A DNA stretch of 64,000 bases from PALSA-270 sp963770245 (GCA_963770245.1 CAVYOX010000014.1:496001-560000), one strand, 5' to 3'; positions 34,982 through 44,792 are shown, counted from the first letter of the stretch. Numbers and translations are program-made. Notes: generated from the sequence alone by a model not told the origin.

Positions 34982-35755
34982 TCAGGGGCTGGCGCTTCGA
35001 TTTCCACTCTCATCCGGGGGCTGGTCCGGGTCGGGGGAAGGACAGAAGTCCGCATCGTTGACGGCGTCCAGGGCCTCGATCTTTTCCACGTGGATGTTGA
35101 TGAAGGGCTTGAGCCCGGAGACCATGCGGATGTCGCGGGCGACAAAGCGGCCGTCGAAGGCGAAGACGTCGTTGTAGACGGTTTGAAAAGCTCCGCCCAG
35201 GGAGACCGTGGCCCGCAGGACTGGCAGTTCACCGCCAAAACAGTAGGTATGAGGCACCGACCCCTTGTGCCCGAGTTCGACGCAGTGCAGGTGGGTCGCA
35301 CCCTGCAACCGCTCGTGGACCTTAAAGGCATAATTTTCGAGCGTCGGTTCGTCGATCGGCCGCAGCAGGTTGTGGCGGACTTCTAACTCAGCAATTCGCG
35401 GGTTGGCGGGATTGTCACGACGCAGCAACCCCGAGCTCGTGGCGTAGACCGTCTGCGTAAAACCGGTGCTCCGGTAAATGCGCTTGTTCTTTTTCGGGCC
35501 GGCCCACCATTCTTCGTAGGTGCCGGTGCCGATCGGCTTGCCGTCGCCGTCGAACATCTCGTAGGTCGCCTGGATGTGCCACGGGTGCGCGCCCGGCGCG
35601 CCCAAGCCGTTGAGCGCAGCCGCCCGGGCCAACAGGGATGCGGGTTCCTGGGAGCTCGGCGCTTCCTGCGCGGCTGGCGCCTGGCCCAGGGGGGCCAGCA
35701 AGAGGACCAGCCAGAACAGGCGGGCGCGGCGTGATTCGAGAACGGCATGGAACAT
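34982..35755 (-). CDS. Secreted protein of unknown function next to VWA genes
   Basis: The product has ~257 residues with an N-terminal signal peptide (RARLFWLVLLLAPLGQAPAA). I do not recognise a family. The mature part has a likely beta-sandwich pattern: HIQATYEMFDGDGKPIGTGT, EEWWAGPKKNKRIYRSTGFT, a central region with two or three cysteines (HLHCVELGHK, HTYCFGGELP), and FDGRFVARDIRMVSGLKPFI. Alternating polar/hydrophobic strands around GTYEEWWAG would fit a LolA-like lipid-carrier fold, but this is only a guess. ATG 35755 is taken as start because upstream sequence in this frame repeats the shadow of VWA coding sequence. It lies 79 bases downstream of the VWA gene on the same strand and may be co-expressed with it. 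Confidence 0.7.
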   Translation of the reverse strand: MFHAVLESRRARLFWLVLLLAPLGQAPAAQEAPSSQEPASLLARAAALNGLGAPGAHPWHIQATYEMFDGDGKPIGTGTYEEWWAGPKKNKRIYRSTGFTQTVYATSSGLLRRDNPANPRIAELEVRHNLLRPIDEPTLENYAFKVHERLQGATHLHCVELGHKGSVPHTYCFGGELPVLRATVSLGGAFQTVYNDVFAFDGRFVARDIRMVSGLKPFINIHVEKIEALDAVNDADFCPSPDPDQPPDESGNRSASP

Positions 35756-35834
35756 GAAAGCTCTCGCCTCCTGAGCGCCGGGATTGCCCGCGCGGGTTGA
35801 AAGCCCTGTCGAGCCAATCGTCGCCTGACACCCG

Positions 35835-37691
35835 CTACTTCGTCGCAGCCGGCAAGGCCACCACTGCCGCCAGTGGAATCTCGAGCGTACCCGCTTTGCT
35901 TGATCCGAGATCGTAAACCCCCGAGCGCAGGTAGAGGTCTGAGGCGGGCACGTCGATCTCCATGCCAAACGGAAGACCGGCAGCGAGCACGGCGGCGTAG
36001 CGCTCCGGAGGCACCGCAAATTGGATCATGCGCACCATCCAGTTGAGCGGCTTGCCGTCGCGGTCATAGCCCACCAGAGTCATTTCGAGGTTGCCGTGGC
36101 GAATGCCGTCCGGCGAGGGCTCGAGCATGAGGTGATCGGCGGTTACGGCGAACTTCACGGCGTAACGCGTGACTGGCCCTTTCAGATTGGGATTGTCGCC
36201 CGCGCGCTCGGAACCGGGCGCTGGCTGGAGGTTTGCGGGCGCAACCCGCATCTGGTAGAGAATCTCGGTCGAGTCCGGCGTGCCATGGTCCATCAGCGGC
36301 CGCAGCGGATCGCCCGCGGGCTTCGCGGCGGCTGCCGCGGTGCGTTTCGCGTCATCGGCATAGTAGCCGCGGCGATACGCCAGACGGTAGCCTCCCTGAG
36401 CCAGCTTCACCTCGATGCGCCGCAATCGGCTGTCCATTTTCTTGTTGGTCGGCGTATAGGTCAGAGTGTAGTAGTGGGTGCCGTCGTTGAGCACGCGATT
36501 CACCGCATCGTTCAGCCCGTTCGTATTGTAGATGGCCTCGCCGCCCGTATCCTTCGCCAGCTCATCCATCGAGGCGTGACCGGCGTTGCGCTCCGTGCTT
36601 CCAGTTTGCAAATCATTGACCTGGTTCTGCGTCATCTGCTGCTCATATTTTAATCCCACTTCTTTCGGTGGCTGCTGGTTGCTGAAGTCAGATTGATTGT
36701 CGGGCGCCACACCTTCCGCGCCGATGGGGTAGATGGCCACCTGCGCCGCCGCCAGCAGATTGGCTGTCCTCGCAACCGCTTCCTGGTATTGCCGTACCAC
36801 CGCATCCGGGTCGGAGAGACCACTATCGGGCAGGACGCTGTTGTTGTTCGCACCCCCCGGGGACAGGATGCTGAGCGGAAAGGAGCTCGAGAACCAGATC
36901 ACGTTCTTGCGGCCGGGAATACCCTCGAGGTAGCGGGCCAGTTGCTGCATCGCGTCCAGGGTCGTCTTGATGCGTACGTCGGTCTGGAACGACGCGCTGT
37001 CGGTCTGAAACTCTCGCAGGGCATCGATCGAAGCCTCTAACTGCGCCGACGCGGCCGGCAGCGTGGCTTGCAGTTCTTGCATCTGGGCCACCAATCGCTG
37101 GCCGGCGTCGGTTTCGGTGCTGGTCGGCAGCAGCGCCGACAATTGCGGATTGCCTTCCGTTTTCTTGCCGCTCAGTGCGGCCATCAGCACCGACGCATCG
37201 GTGGTGAACCCCTGCACGAAACGCAGCTGTGATCCCAGGGTGAAGATGGCAAGACGGGTGCCAGGCCGGATACCCTTCATGTACTTGATCATCTGCGCGT
37301 GCACGTAGTTTTGGTCCTGCATGGGCGTATTCAGAGCGTCCAGCAACAGCACGTTGGCCGTGTCGCCGGTCTTGACCAACGGGAGGTTGGAGAAAACATT
37401 GGGCGGCAGCTGGGATCGGAGCGCTAGCCCCGGCACCTCCGGCAGCCCCGCGTGCTCCTCGAAAGAGGCTAAGGTCTCGGGCTGGCCATCCTCGAAGACC
37501 TGAAAGTCTTCCTTGGGCAAGCCCGTGACGGGCTGATCTTTGCTGTTGGTGACCACGACGTCCACCAGCACGACCCGCACTTTGGCCTGGAAAGTGGCGC
37601 CGGAGTCCGGCAGGGCAGTCTGGGAGTCGACGGGAGCCGCCACAATCGAGGGAAGAAGCAGCCCGAGCAGGCAGCAGCGGAGGAGGACCAT
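35835..37691 (-). CDS. VWA domain secreted protein, tandem paralog 1
   Basis: This 618-residue exported protein of the acidobacterial VWFA-related family has a signal peptide (LLRCCLLGLLLPSIVAAPVD). The N-terminal strand motif VRVVLVDVVVTNSKDQPVTG and DFQVFEDGQPETLASFEEH are followed by the VWA core VLLLDALNTPMQDQNYVHAQ. Next come TRLAIFTLGSQLRFVQGFTT and IPGRKNVIWFSSSFPLSIL. A GGEAIYNTNGLNDAV region then leads to YYTLTYTPTNKKMDSRLRRI, and a C-terminal unit follows (GNLEMTLVGYDRDGKPLNWM). DxSxS is replaced by DALNT. It is about three-quarters identical to the next gene at 37849-39660, so a recent tandem duplication is clear. Function is unknown; export and partner binding are likely. Confidence 0.88.
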   Translation of the reverse strand: MVLLRCCLLGLLLPSIVAAPVDSQTALPDSGATFQAKVRVVLVDVVVTNSKDQPVTGLPKEDFQVFEDGQPETLASFEEHAGLPEVPGLALRSQLPPNVFSNLPLVKTGDTANVLLLDALNTPMQDQNYVHAQMIKYMKGIRPGTRLAIFTLGSQLRFVQGFTTDASVLMAALSGKKTEGNPQLSALLPTSTETDAGQRLVAQMQELQATLPAASAQLEASIDALREFQTDSASFQTDVRIKTTLDAMQQLARYLEGIPGRKNVIWFSSSFPLSILSPGGANNNSVLPDSGLSDPDAVVRQYQEAVARTANLLAAAQVAIYPIGAEGVAPDNQSDFSNQQPPKEVGLKYEQQMTQNQVNDLQTGSTERNAGHASMDELAKDTGGEAIYNTNGLNDAVNRVLNDGTHYYTLTYTPTNKKMDSRLRRIEVKLAQGGYRLAYRRGYYADDAKRTAAAAAKPAGDPLRPLMDHGTPDSTEILYQMRVAPANLQPAPGSERAGDNPNLKGPVTRYAVKFAVTADHLMLEPSPDGIRHGNLEMTLVGYDRDGKPLNWMVRMIQFAVPPERYAAVLAAGLPFGMEIDVPASDLYLRSGVYDLGSSKAGTLEIPLAAVVALPAATK

Positions 37692-37848
37692 TGCAGTACC
37701 CTCAAACCAGAAGAGCCTACCACGAATGCGAGGCATCTCGGACGTGCAGGATGCATCGTGCGGGGGATGCACGGACAAGCCGCGGGCCTCGGTTGCACCA
37801 CTGCTCGGTTGCACAACTGGAGCAATTCTGCGATCGGTTCTAAATCGG

Positions 37849-39660
37849 CTATTTGGCTGCTGCCTGAGCCACCAAAGCAGCCATCGGAATCTCGAGCGTG
37901 CCCGCCTTGCTCGATCCGAGATCGTAGACTCCAGAGCGCAGATAGACATTCGCGGCGGGCACATCGATCTCCATGCCAAAGGAAAGGCCTGTCGTCTGGA
38001 CCGCGGCGTAGCGGTCCGGCGGCAGCGCAAACTGGAGCATGCGCACCATCCAGTTCAGGGGCTTGCCGTCGCGGTCGTAGCCCACCAGCGTCACTTCGAG
38101 GTTGCCGTGGCGCACACCGTCCGGGGCGGGGTCGAGCGCGAGGTGGTCGGCTGAAACGGTGAACTTCACCGCGTAACGCGTGACCGGTCCTGGCAGATTC
38201 GGGTTGTCCCCGGCGCGCTCCGAGCTCGGTCCCGGCTGAAGGTTCGAGGGCACGACACGCACCAGATAGAGAATCTCGGTCGAGTCGGGAGTGCCATGGT
38301 CCATGAGCGGCCGCAGGGGATCGCTCGTGGGCTTCGGCGGGGACGCCTCGGAGGTTGCGGGTTGGTCTGCGTAGTAGCCTCGGCGATAGGCCAGACGGTA
38401 GGTTCCTTCGGTCAACTTTATGTCGATGTGGCGCAGTCTGCCGTCCATTTTCCGGTTGGTGGGCGTATAGGTCAAAGTGTAGTAGTGCGTGCCGTCCTTG
38501 ATCACATGGGCCATGGCGTCGCTCAATCCATTGGTGTTGTAGAAGGTCTCGCCACCCGTATCTGTCGCCAGCTCATCCATGGAGGCGTGACTAGCATTGC
38601 GGTCGGTACGTCCCGCTTGTAGATCGTTGACCTGGGATTGGGTTACCTGCTGCTCCGGGGTTGCGCCGGCAATCTTCAGCCCCTGCGGGCCGCTGAAGTC
38701 GTAGTGGGGGTCGATGGCCAGGCCTTCGGCGCCGATGGGATAGATCGCGACCTGCGCGGCGGCCAGCAGATTGGCGGTCTCGGCCAAGCCTTCTTGGTAT
38801 TGCCGCATGGTGTCGGTTCCTCCCAGGCTGAAGTTGCTCAAGATGCTCAGCGGGAAGGAACCCGAAAACCAGATGACGTTCTTGCGGCCGGGCATACCCG
38901 CCAGATAGCGGGCCAGCTGCTGCATCGCTTCGAGGGTGGTCTGGACGCGCACGTCGGTCTGAAACGATGTGGTTTCCGCCTGAAATTCTTTGAGCCCATC
39001 GATGGCCCCCTGCAATTGCGCGGACCCGTTCGCCGCCTGAATTTCTTCCATCTGGGCGACCAGTCGCTGGCTGGCATCGGTTTCGGCGCTGGTCGGGAGC
39101 AGCGGCGACAACTGCGGATTGCCCTCGGATTTCTTGCCGTTGAGGGCCGCCATCAGCACCGAAGCATCGGAGGTGAACCCCTGGACAAAGCGCAGCCGCG
39201 CTCCCAGGGTGAAGATGGCGAGACGCGCACCGGGATGGATGCCCTTGATGTATTTGATCATCTGGGCGTGCACGTAGCTTTGGTCCTGCATTTGCGTATT
39301 GAGTGCGTCGAGCAGCAGCACATTGGCCGTATCACCGGTCTTTACCAGAGGGCGATTGGAGAAAACGTTCGGCGGCAGCTTCGCCTCGAGTGCGAGCGCC
39401 GGTACATCGGGCAGCCCGGCGTGCTCCTCGAACGAGGCTAAAGTCTGAGGTTGGCCATCCTCGGCGAGCTGAAAGTCTTGCTGGTGCAAGCCGGTGATCG
39501 GCTGGTCGTTGCGGTCGGTAACCACGACGTCCACCAGCACGACGCGCACATTGGCCCGGAAGGTGGCTGTCGAGTCAGGCGGGGCAGTCTGAGAATAGAG
39601 GGGAGCGACCACCATCGAGGGCACCAGCAGCCCCAGCAGCCAGCACCGCAGCACCAACAT
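37849..39660 (-). CDS. VWA domain secreted protein, tandem paralog 2
   Basis: This 603-residue protein is nearly collinear with the gene at 35835-37691. The signal peptide is LVLRCWLLGLLVPSMVVAP; then VVLVDVVVTDRNDQPITG, EDGQPQTLASFEEHAGLP, the VWA core VLLLDALNTQMQDQSYVHAQ, RLRFVQGFTSDASVLMAALN, GMPGRKNVIWFSGSFPLSIL, GGETFYNTNGLSDAMAHVIK and YYTLTYTPTNRKMDGRLRHI. The C-terminal GNLEVTLVGYDRDGKPLNWM unit is also retained. Differences cluster in the linker near residues 260-290 and in surface loops, and no stop or shift interrupts it, so both copies look functional. The 157-base gap to paralog 1 contains nothing recognisable. Divergent from the truncated VWA fragment at 39907. Confidence 0.88.
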   Translation of the reverse strand: MLVLRCWLLGLLVPSMVVAPLYSQTAPPDSTATFRANVRVVLVDVVVTDRNDQPITGLHQQDFQLAEDGQPQTLASFEEHAGLPDVPALALEAKLPPNVFSNRPLVKTGDTANVLLLDALNTQMQDQSYVHAQMIKYIKGIHPGARLAIFTLGARLRFVQGFTSDASVLMAALNGKKSEGNPQLSPLLPTSAETDASQRLVAQMEEIQAANGSAQLQGAIDGLKEFQAETTSFQTDVRVQTTLEAMQQLARYLAGMPGRKNVIWFSGSFPLSILSNFSLGGTDTMRQYQEGLAETANLLAAAQVAIYPIGAEGLAIDPHYDFSGPQGLKIAGATPEQQVTQSQVNDLQAGRTDRNASHASMDELATDTGGETFYNTNGLSDAMAHVIKDGTHYYTLTYTPTNRKMDGRLRHIDIKLTEGTYRLAYRRGYYADQPATSEASPPKPTSDPLRPLMDHGTPDSTEILYLVRVVPSNLQPGPSSERAGDNPNLPGPVTRYAVKFTVSADHLALDPAPDGVRHGNLEVTLVGYDRDGKPLNWMVRMLQFALPPDRYAAVQTTGLSFGMEIDVPAANVYLRSGVYDLGSSKAGTLEIPMAALVAQAAAK

Positions 39661-39906
39661 ACGACGCTCCTCGAGACCCCGAAAGGCTATCATGATTGCG
39701 GGCCGTTCTCTAGGTGGAAGAGGGGTTGTCCGGGTGCAGCCAGGGCCGCCGCCAGGCTACCGAAGGCGGCAGTTCCGAGCCGAGGAGCCGGCGAATGGGG
39801 CTACAATAATAGCCAGCGGGCCCGTCAAACTCTGGTCCAACGACAGCGGATGGTTTCGGCGGGATGGCTCACGCTACGGGCCCGAAGACGCTCGAGTGGT
39901 GCCCTG

Positions 39907-40344
39907 ATGAGCGCATCTGCTTTTCTGCGCGCGTGCCTGACGGCAGCGATCGCCCTGGCGGTTCTGGGCATCCAACTACTCTCAGCCGAGGATCCTCCCG
40001 CCTCCGGAACTGCCCCGTCCAGCGGAATCGTTCTCAAGAAAACCGTACGACGCGTGATCCTTGACGTAGTCGTGACCGGCCCCAACCAGAAGGCCATTCG
40101 CGGACTCAGCCAATCTGATCGTCGAGCGATGTGTGCCCTCAGCCGGCGCTCACCCTTGACCTTGCCCGGGATGACCCCCCGGCACGGGCGGCTAAGGCAA
40201 TTCTCACGAAGCCGGGATTCGGACGGATCCCGGATCGGAGCCGACAGCCGCGAAAAGAACGATTTTCTCAACCTCCCGAAGCCCGTCGAGGTACCGAGAA
40301 CTTCCTTGTTTTGCGAGCCCAGTCACGATACGATTTCGACCTAA
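39907..40344 (+). pseudogene. Truncated VWA-family fragment (N-terminus only)
   Basis: The start at ATG 39907 encodes a good signal peptide (FLRACLTAAIALAVLGIQLL) and the opening of a VWA-family protein (VRRVILDVVVTGPNQKAIRG, position ~60). Right after LSQSD the similarity stops and the remaining ~75 residues are unlike any family member, arginine-rich and without structure. The VWA core is absent. It therefore looks like a copy cut off by deletion, the stump being fused to unrelated sequence that runs into the upstream region of the intact gene at 40384. The ends are approximate. A small expressed secreted peptide cannot be excluded. Confidence 0.65.
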
Positions 40345-40383
40345 GGAGTCGTGCGCAGACCTGCGATCGTGCCGGAGTATCCG

Positions 40384-43371
40384 ATGATCCCCACAAGAAG
40401 GCTCTTTGTCTTTCAATGGCTTGCCCTCATTCTCCTCATCCCTTGGGCCTTCGGTCAAACCACTCCCGGGCCCTCGAGCGAAGTGCCGACCATTATTACG
40501 AACGCCCAGGAAGTTTCGCTCGATCTTGTGGTTCGCGACAAAAAAGACAAGCTCATCCTTGATCTTCGGCCGCAAGACATTGCGGTCACCGACAACGGTA
40601 GCCCGGTGAAGCTTTCCGATCTTCGCCTGGTCACCGGCCTCTCGGGAGTCGATCACCTGGTCACGCTGGTCTTTGATCGTTTCGAACCCTCAGCCGCCAA
40701 AAACGCGCATGAGATTGCGACCAAGATTCTGAAGATGGTTCCCCCCGAGAGCGGAGTCTCCTTCGCCGTGCTCAAGGTGGACGGGCGCTTGCGCCTCTTG
40801 GAGAAGTTTACCGCCGAGCGCGATGCGCTCAGCAAGGCCATCGCTTTAGCCACCGATACCGACAAGACCAGTTTCGGACCTGATGCCGCGCAGCCGGAGA
40901 AGGAACTCATTGCGCTGGCCCAGACCGGAGTCGATCCCGCGGGAACGAGCGTGAGCGCGCAGCGCCGCATGGAGGCGCGCATGATGCTGGCGACGCTCGA
41001 AGAGTCCCAGCAAATCGTGCAAGACCAGCACTCTCAGCCAGCGCTCTCGGGTTTGCTGGCCCTGGCGCGAACGCAACGCAAGATCCCGGGCCGAAAGACC
41101 GTTATTTTCTTCGCCCAAGGACTGCAGGTGGATTCCGACGCCCGCGATATGGTGCGATCCATTGTAGGAGCGGCCAACCGGGTCGGGGTGAGCTTTTATA
41201 CCGTCGATGTGAACGCGCTCGACCAACAGGCGAGCGAGGGCATGGTGGCGACCATCGCCATGGGCAACGTGATGTCGACGGCTCGCATGTCTCCGGCGCC
41301 GGCCGAGACTGGGGTCGATACCACGCCGGGTGTGCATGCTCCCCCGGGGATGGCGACCCAGGTGAGCGACCAGATGTCCCGCGTGGAGAACGAAGGTTTG
41401 GCCGGATATAAGGATCCTTTGGCGGAACTGGCGGGGGGAACCGGGGGTGCCTATATCGGTGGTGCGGACAGTCTGCGGAAGCCGCTGCGGCGGCTGCTCG
41501 AGGACATGACCACCTACTACCAAGCTTCCTACGTACCCTCGATCGAGAACTATGACGGGCGATTTCGTCCGGTCGCGGTCAAGTGCGTGCGCAAGGGACT
41601 TGTCGTGCGGTCACGAGCCGGTTATTTTGCGCTGCCCCCGGACAACGGCTCCGGCATTCGCGCGTTTGAAGCGCCGCTTCTGAAGATGTTCAGCGAACCG
41701 CAATTGCCCGCTGACCTGAAATTTCTATCCGGGATCTTGCGCATGGGAGACCTGCCGGACGGAAACGCCAATACCGTGGTCGTCGAGGTTCCGATGGCCG
41801 AACTCGAAATTCATCAGGACGCGAATACCAAGCTGTTTTCGACCCATCTGTCGATTGTGGCGCAGGTCAAGAATCAGGCGGGCGAAGTTGTCGAACACTT
41901 CGGCGAGGATTTCCCGCGACACGGGGCGCTCGAGACGATGGACGCAGCCCGGTCCGAAGTGATTACCCTGCAGCGGCATTTCATCGCCGGGCCGGGGCAG
42001 TACGTGCTCGAGACGGCGGTGCTAGACCACGGCAATGGAAAAGCCGGTGCGCAGCGCCTGAACTTCGAAATCCCGAACCTGGCCGAAGGACCTTCGCTGA
42101 GCGATGTTGCGCTGGTGCGGCGGACCCAACCGTTTCGTGCCGAGGAAGATCCCTTGGAGCCGCTGCGTTATGAGAACGGCAAAGTGGTGCCGAATCTTTC
42201 CGGCCGAGTGTCGCAGGATGCCAAAGTGGTCTCCTTCTTTTTCATGGTCCATCCTGATCCTCGGGTGAGCGAGCCGGCGCAGCTCGAGATGGAAGTACTG
42301 CGGAACGGCGAGCCGATCGGGCGCGTTCCATTACAGCTTCGGAAAACCAGCGGTCAGGGCGCAGTCCCCTATTTAGCGTCTCTGCAAGCCGGCTCTCTGG
42401 CCGGGGGCAGTTATCAAGCGACCGTGACCCTGACCCAGGGCGGAAAGACCTCGGAGCGCAGCTTCGAATTCTCGGTCGATGGACCGGAACTGGCGAGCGC
42501 GGCCACCACGACCGGCGGGGCCGGGGAGGCGGCGCGGCTCGACCACAATGCTGGAGCGGTTTCCGATGCAGGCCTCCCCCCGGCCGGAATCGAATCGGTC
42601 AAAACCAGTCGGCTGGTCATCACCTCGCTCCCGAACGCAGTTCCCGCTCCCTCCTCGGACGAGTTCCTGGCGATGGTCGAGGCTACGAGAAAACGTGCCC
42701 TCGGGTATGCCGAATCGCTGCCCAATTTCAGCTGCGTCGAAATGATCGACCGCTCGGTCGATCCCGCCGGGAGCGGACGATGGAGACATCTGGATTCGAT
42801 CGCCGAACTGCTGCGCTATCACGACAACTCGGAAAGCCGGGTGATGCTGGCCCTGAACGGGAAACGCAGCACGATGGAACCGGAGGACTTGAGCGGAACC
42901 GTCTCGCACGGAGAGTTTGGCGGAGTGCTCAACGAGGTGTTTCGGCCGTCCTCGAAGGCGGAGTTTCAATGGAAGGAGACCGACGCGCTCGGAACGGGAA
43001 CCGTCCAGGTACTGAGCTACCGGGTGGCCCGCGAGCACTCTGACTTTGAGATCGTCGGCACCGACAACCGCCGGATTGCCACCGGCTTTCATGGTCTTGT
43101 CTACCTCGACAGCGCAACTCGGGGGGTTCGCCGGGTCACGCTCGAGGCGGATGACCTGCCCGCAGATTTTTCCGTCCATGCCGCCTCGATCTCGGTGGAC
43201 TACGACTACATTGCCATCAACGCACACGACTACCTGATGCCGATCCGAGGGAGCGTCGGTCTCCGCAAAGGCAAGCGGGAAGCGGTGATCAATGAGATTG
43301 AGTTCCGGGACTATAAGCGCTATGGATCCCAATCGAGGATTAGTTTTGGCAGCCAACCCCTCTCGAAGTAA
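40384..43371 (+). CDS. Large VWA domain secreted protein with C-terminal partner domain
   Basis: This exported protein has 995 residues. The signal peptide is LFVFQWLALILLIPWAFGQ, then VSLDLVVRDKKDKLILDLRP and the VWA core (HLVTLVFDRFEPSAAKNAHE, IPGRKTVIFFAQGLQVDSDA, GVSFYTVDVNALDQQ). DRFEPS stands where DxSxS would be. YYQASYVPSIENYDGRFRPV ends the core at residue ~420. Residues ~430-750 form beta-rich modules. Residues ~755-995 resemble the stand-alone secreted protein at 1838-2827: LPNFSCVEMI, VMLALNGK, GLVYLDSATRGVRRVTLEAD, and final KRYGSQSRISFG. The fusion links the two as partners. It is the longest member here and is followed by the TPR/cytochrome genes. Confidence 0.88.
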   Translation: MIPTRRLFVFQWLALILLIPWAFGQTTPGPSSEVPTIITNAQEVSLDLVVRDKKDKLILDLRPQDIAVTDNGSPVKLSDLRLVTGLSGVDHLVTLVFDRFEPSAAKNAHEIATKILKMVPPESGVSFAVLKVDGRLRLLEKFTAERDALSKAIALATDTDKTSFGPDAAQPEKELIALAQTGVDPAGTSVSAQRRMEARMMLATLEESQQIVQDQHSQPALSGLLALARTQRKIPGRKTVIFFAQGLQVDSDARDMVRSIVGAANRVGVSFYTVDVNALDQQASEGMVATIAMGNVMSTARMSPAPAETGVDTTPGVHAPPGMATQVSDQMSRVENEGLAGYKDPLAELAGGTGGAYIGGADSLRKPLRRLLEDMTTYYQASYVPSIENYDGRFRPVAVKCVRKGLVVRSRAGYFALPPDNGSGIRAFEAPLLKMFSEPQLPADLKFLSGILRMGDLPDGNANTVVVEVPMAELEIHQDANTKLFSTHLSIVAQVKNQAGEVVEHFGEDFPRHGALETMDAARSEVITLQRHFIAGPGQYVLETAVLDHGNGKAGAQRLNFEIPNLAEGPSLSDVALVRRTQPFRAEEDPLEPLRYENGKVVPNLSGRVSQDAKVVSFFFMVHPDPRVSEPAQLEMEVLRNGEPIGRVPLQLRKTSGQGAVPYLASLQAGSLAGGSYQATVTLTQGGKTSERSFEFSVDGPELASAATTTGGAGEAARLDHNAGAVSDAGLPPAGIESVKTSRLVITSLPNAVPAPSSDEFLAMVEATRKRALGYAESLPNFSCVEMIDRSVDPAGSGRWRHLDSIAELLRYHDNSESRVMLALNGKRSTMEPEDLSGTVSHGEFGGVLNEVFRPSSKAEFQWKETDALGTGTVQVLSYRVAREHSDFEIVGTDNRRIATGFHGLVYLDSATRGVRRVTLEADDLPADFSVHAASISVDYDYIAINAHDYLMPIRGSVGLRKGKREAVINEIEFRDYKRYGSQSRISFGSQPLSK

Positions 43372-43618
43372 AGCTGATTGCTGAGCTTGCCGAACGTCCC
43401 GCGGGACCAGGCTGGAGTGGCAGGAGAAAATACGATCGCTATCGCGTCGCCCTGCCAGATCGAACCCCACGCCGTTGCCGACACGACGGGTGTCCGCCTG
43501 CCATCACTGGCCGTTCAGCCCGGGACCGATCCTGCCGGAGCTTCGAGATGGCGGCCGAGATCGATGGCGCAGATTTAAAATGATCAGTCCCATGGGTTTC
43601 CCAGCGCGAGGGGGGGCG

Positions 43619-44782
43619 ATGACCGGAGTCGAGGCCAGCCCGCCATTCACCGCCCGAGGTCCGCGCGGGGCCATTCTTACCGGATTGATTTTCCTGCTGC
43701 TGGTCCCTTGCACGGCCGCCCAAGACAAACCGGCCAGCTTCGAAGAGCTGGCGTCGGCGGCCGCCGCCGCACGCCAAGCGAACGACATCCCCCGTGCCAT
43801 CGGCTTGTACGGGCAAGCCCTCGAACTCAATTCGAAATGGCAGGATGGCTGGTGGTTTCTGGGATCGCTCGAATACGGAGCCGACCAGTACGCAGCGGCG
43901 CGGGATGCGCTCACCCACTATCTCGATCTGGCTCCGAAAGCCGGTCCGGCGTTCGCGCTGCGAGGTCTATCGGAATTCGAGACCGGCGAGTACGCGCAAT
44001 CGCTCGGCGACATTCAGCGTGCGCTCGCGCTCGGGGCGGCGAACGCCCCCCGCAATGAGCAGATTCTTCGCTACCACGAAGCCCTGCTGTTGACGCGCAA
44101 CCAGCGCTTTGAGGACGCGCTGCGCGTCTACGGAGTGTTTGCCCGGGATGGAATAACGAACCCTGAGCTGTTGCTCGCGATCGGCCTGGCTGGCTTGCGT
44201 ACTCCGCTATTCCCCAAGGACTTGGCCCCGAACCGGCAGGACCTGTATCTGGCCGCCGGAAACGCTGCCTACCAGTTCATGGCAGGGGACGCGAAAAAGG
44301 GACAAGCCGGATTCGAGGACCTGTTTCAGCGCTTCCCAACCGCCCCGAACGCGCATTATCTTTACGGTTACCTGTTGTTTGCGACCGATCCCGACCAGGC
44401 GCTTCCGCAGTTCAAACGCGAGCTCGAAATAGCGCCGTCGAACGCCGCGGCCGAGGTGATGATGGCGTGGGATTCGCTGATGCGGGGCAGCTTTGCCGAG
44501 GCCTTACCCTACGCCCAAAAGGCGGTGGCGGAGCAGCCGGAGGCCACCGTCCCCCAGCTGGTACTGGGCCGCTCGCTGCTCGAATCCGGAGATGTAAAAG
44601 ACGGTATGGAGCACTTGGAGAAGGCGTTGCAGCTTGATCCCGATAACCTCGAGACCCATCTCGCCCTCGCCAAGGCCTATTCAAAATCCGGTCGCAAGGA
44701 GGACGCCCGGCGGGAACGCTTGCGCTGCCTCCAGATCGCGAAGGCGCAAGATACGCAGAATACCCAGGTTGCGCAGCCTTAG
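43619..44782 (+). CDS. Secreted tetratricopeptide-repeat protein
   Basis: This protein of ~387 residues has an N-terminal hydrophobic export segment (GAILTGLIFLLLVPCTAAQ), followed by TPR units: ARQANDIPRAIGLYGQALEL, WFLGSLEYGADQYAAARDAL, FALRGLSEFETGEYAQSLGD, GDAKKGQAGFEDLFQRFPTA, YGYLLFATDPDQALPQFKRE, and the last pair LGRSLLESGDVKDGMEHLEK with LETHLALAKAYSKSGRKEDA. TPRs make a protein-binding superhelix, so it likely scaffolds envelope complexes. ATG 43619 has a GAGGG-rich site just before it; ATG 43580 is a possible alternative. Only 10 bases separate its stop from the heptaheme cytochrome start, so the pair is probably an operon. In related Acidobacteria such TPR and cytochrome parts can occur fused; I know this only as a general pattern. 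Confidence 0.85.
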   Translation: MTGVEASPPFTARGPRGAILTGLIFLLLVPCTAAQDKPASFEELASAAAAARQANDIPRAIGLYGQALELNSKWQDGWWFLGSLEYGADQYAAARDALTHYLDLAPKAGPAFALRGLSEFETGEYAQSLGDIQRALALGAANAPRNEQILRYHEALLLTRNQRFEDALRVYGVFARDGITNPELLLAIGLAGLRTPLFPKDLAPNRQDLYLAAGNAAYQFMAGDAKKGQAGFEDLFQRFPTAPNAHYLYGYLLFATDPDQALPQFKRELEIAPSNAAAEVMMAWDSLMRGSFAEALPYAQKAVAEQPEATVPQLVLGRSLLESGDVKDGMEHLEKALQLDPDNLETHLALAKAYSKSGRKEDARRERLRCLQIAKAQDTQNTQVAQP

Positions 44783-44792
44783 CCTACTGTCG

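Noticed and set aside
42373..43470. 365-residue minus-strand frame opposite the large VWA gene
   Set aside because: Shadow from codon bias; no signature and no start context.
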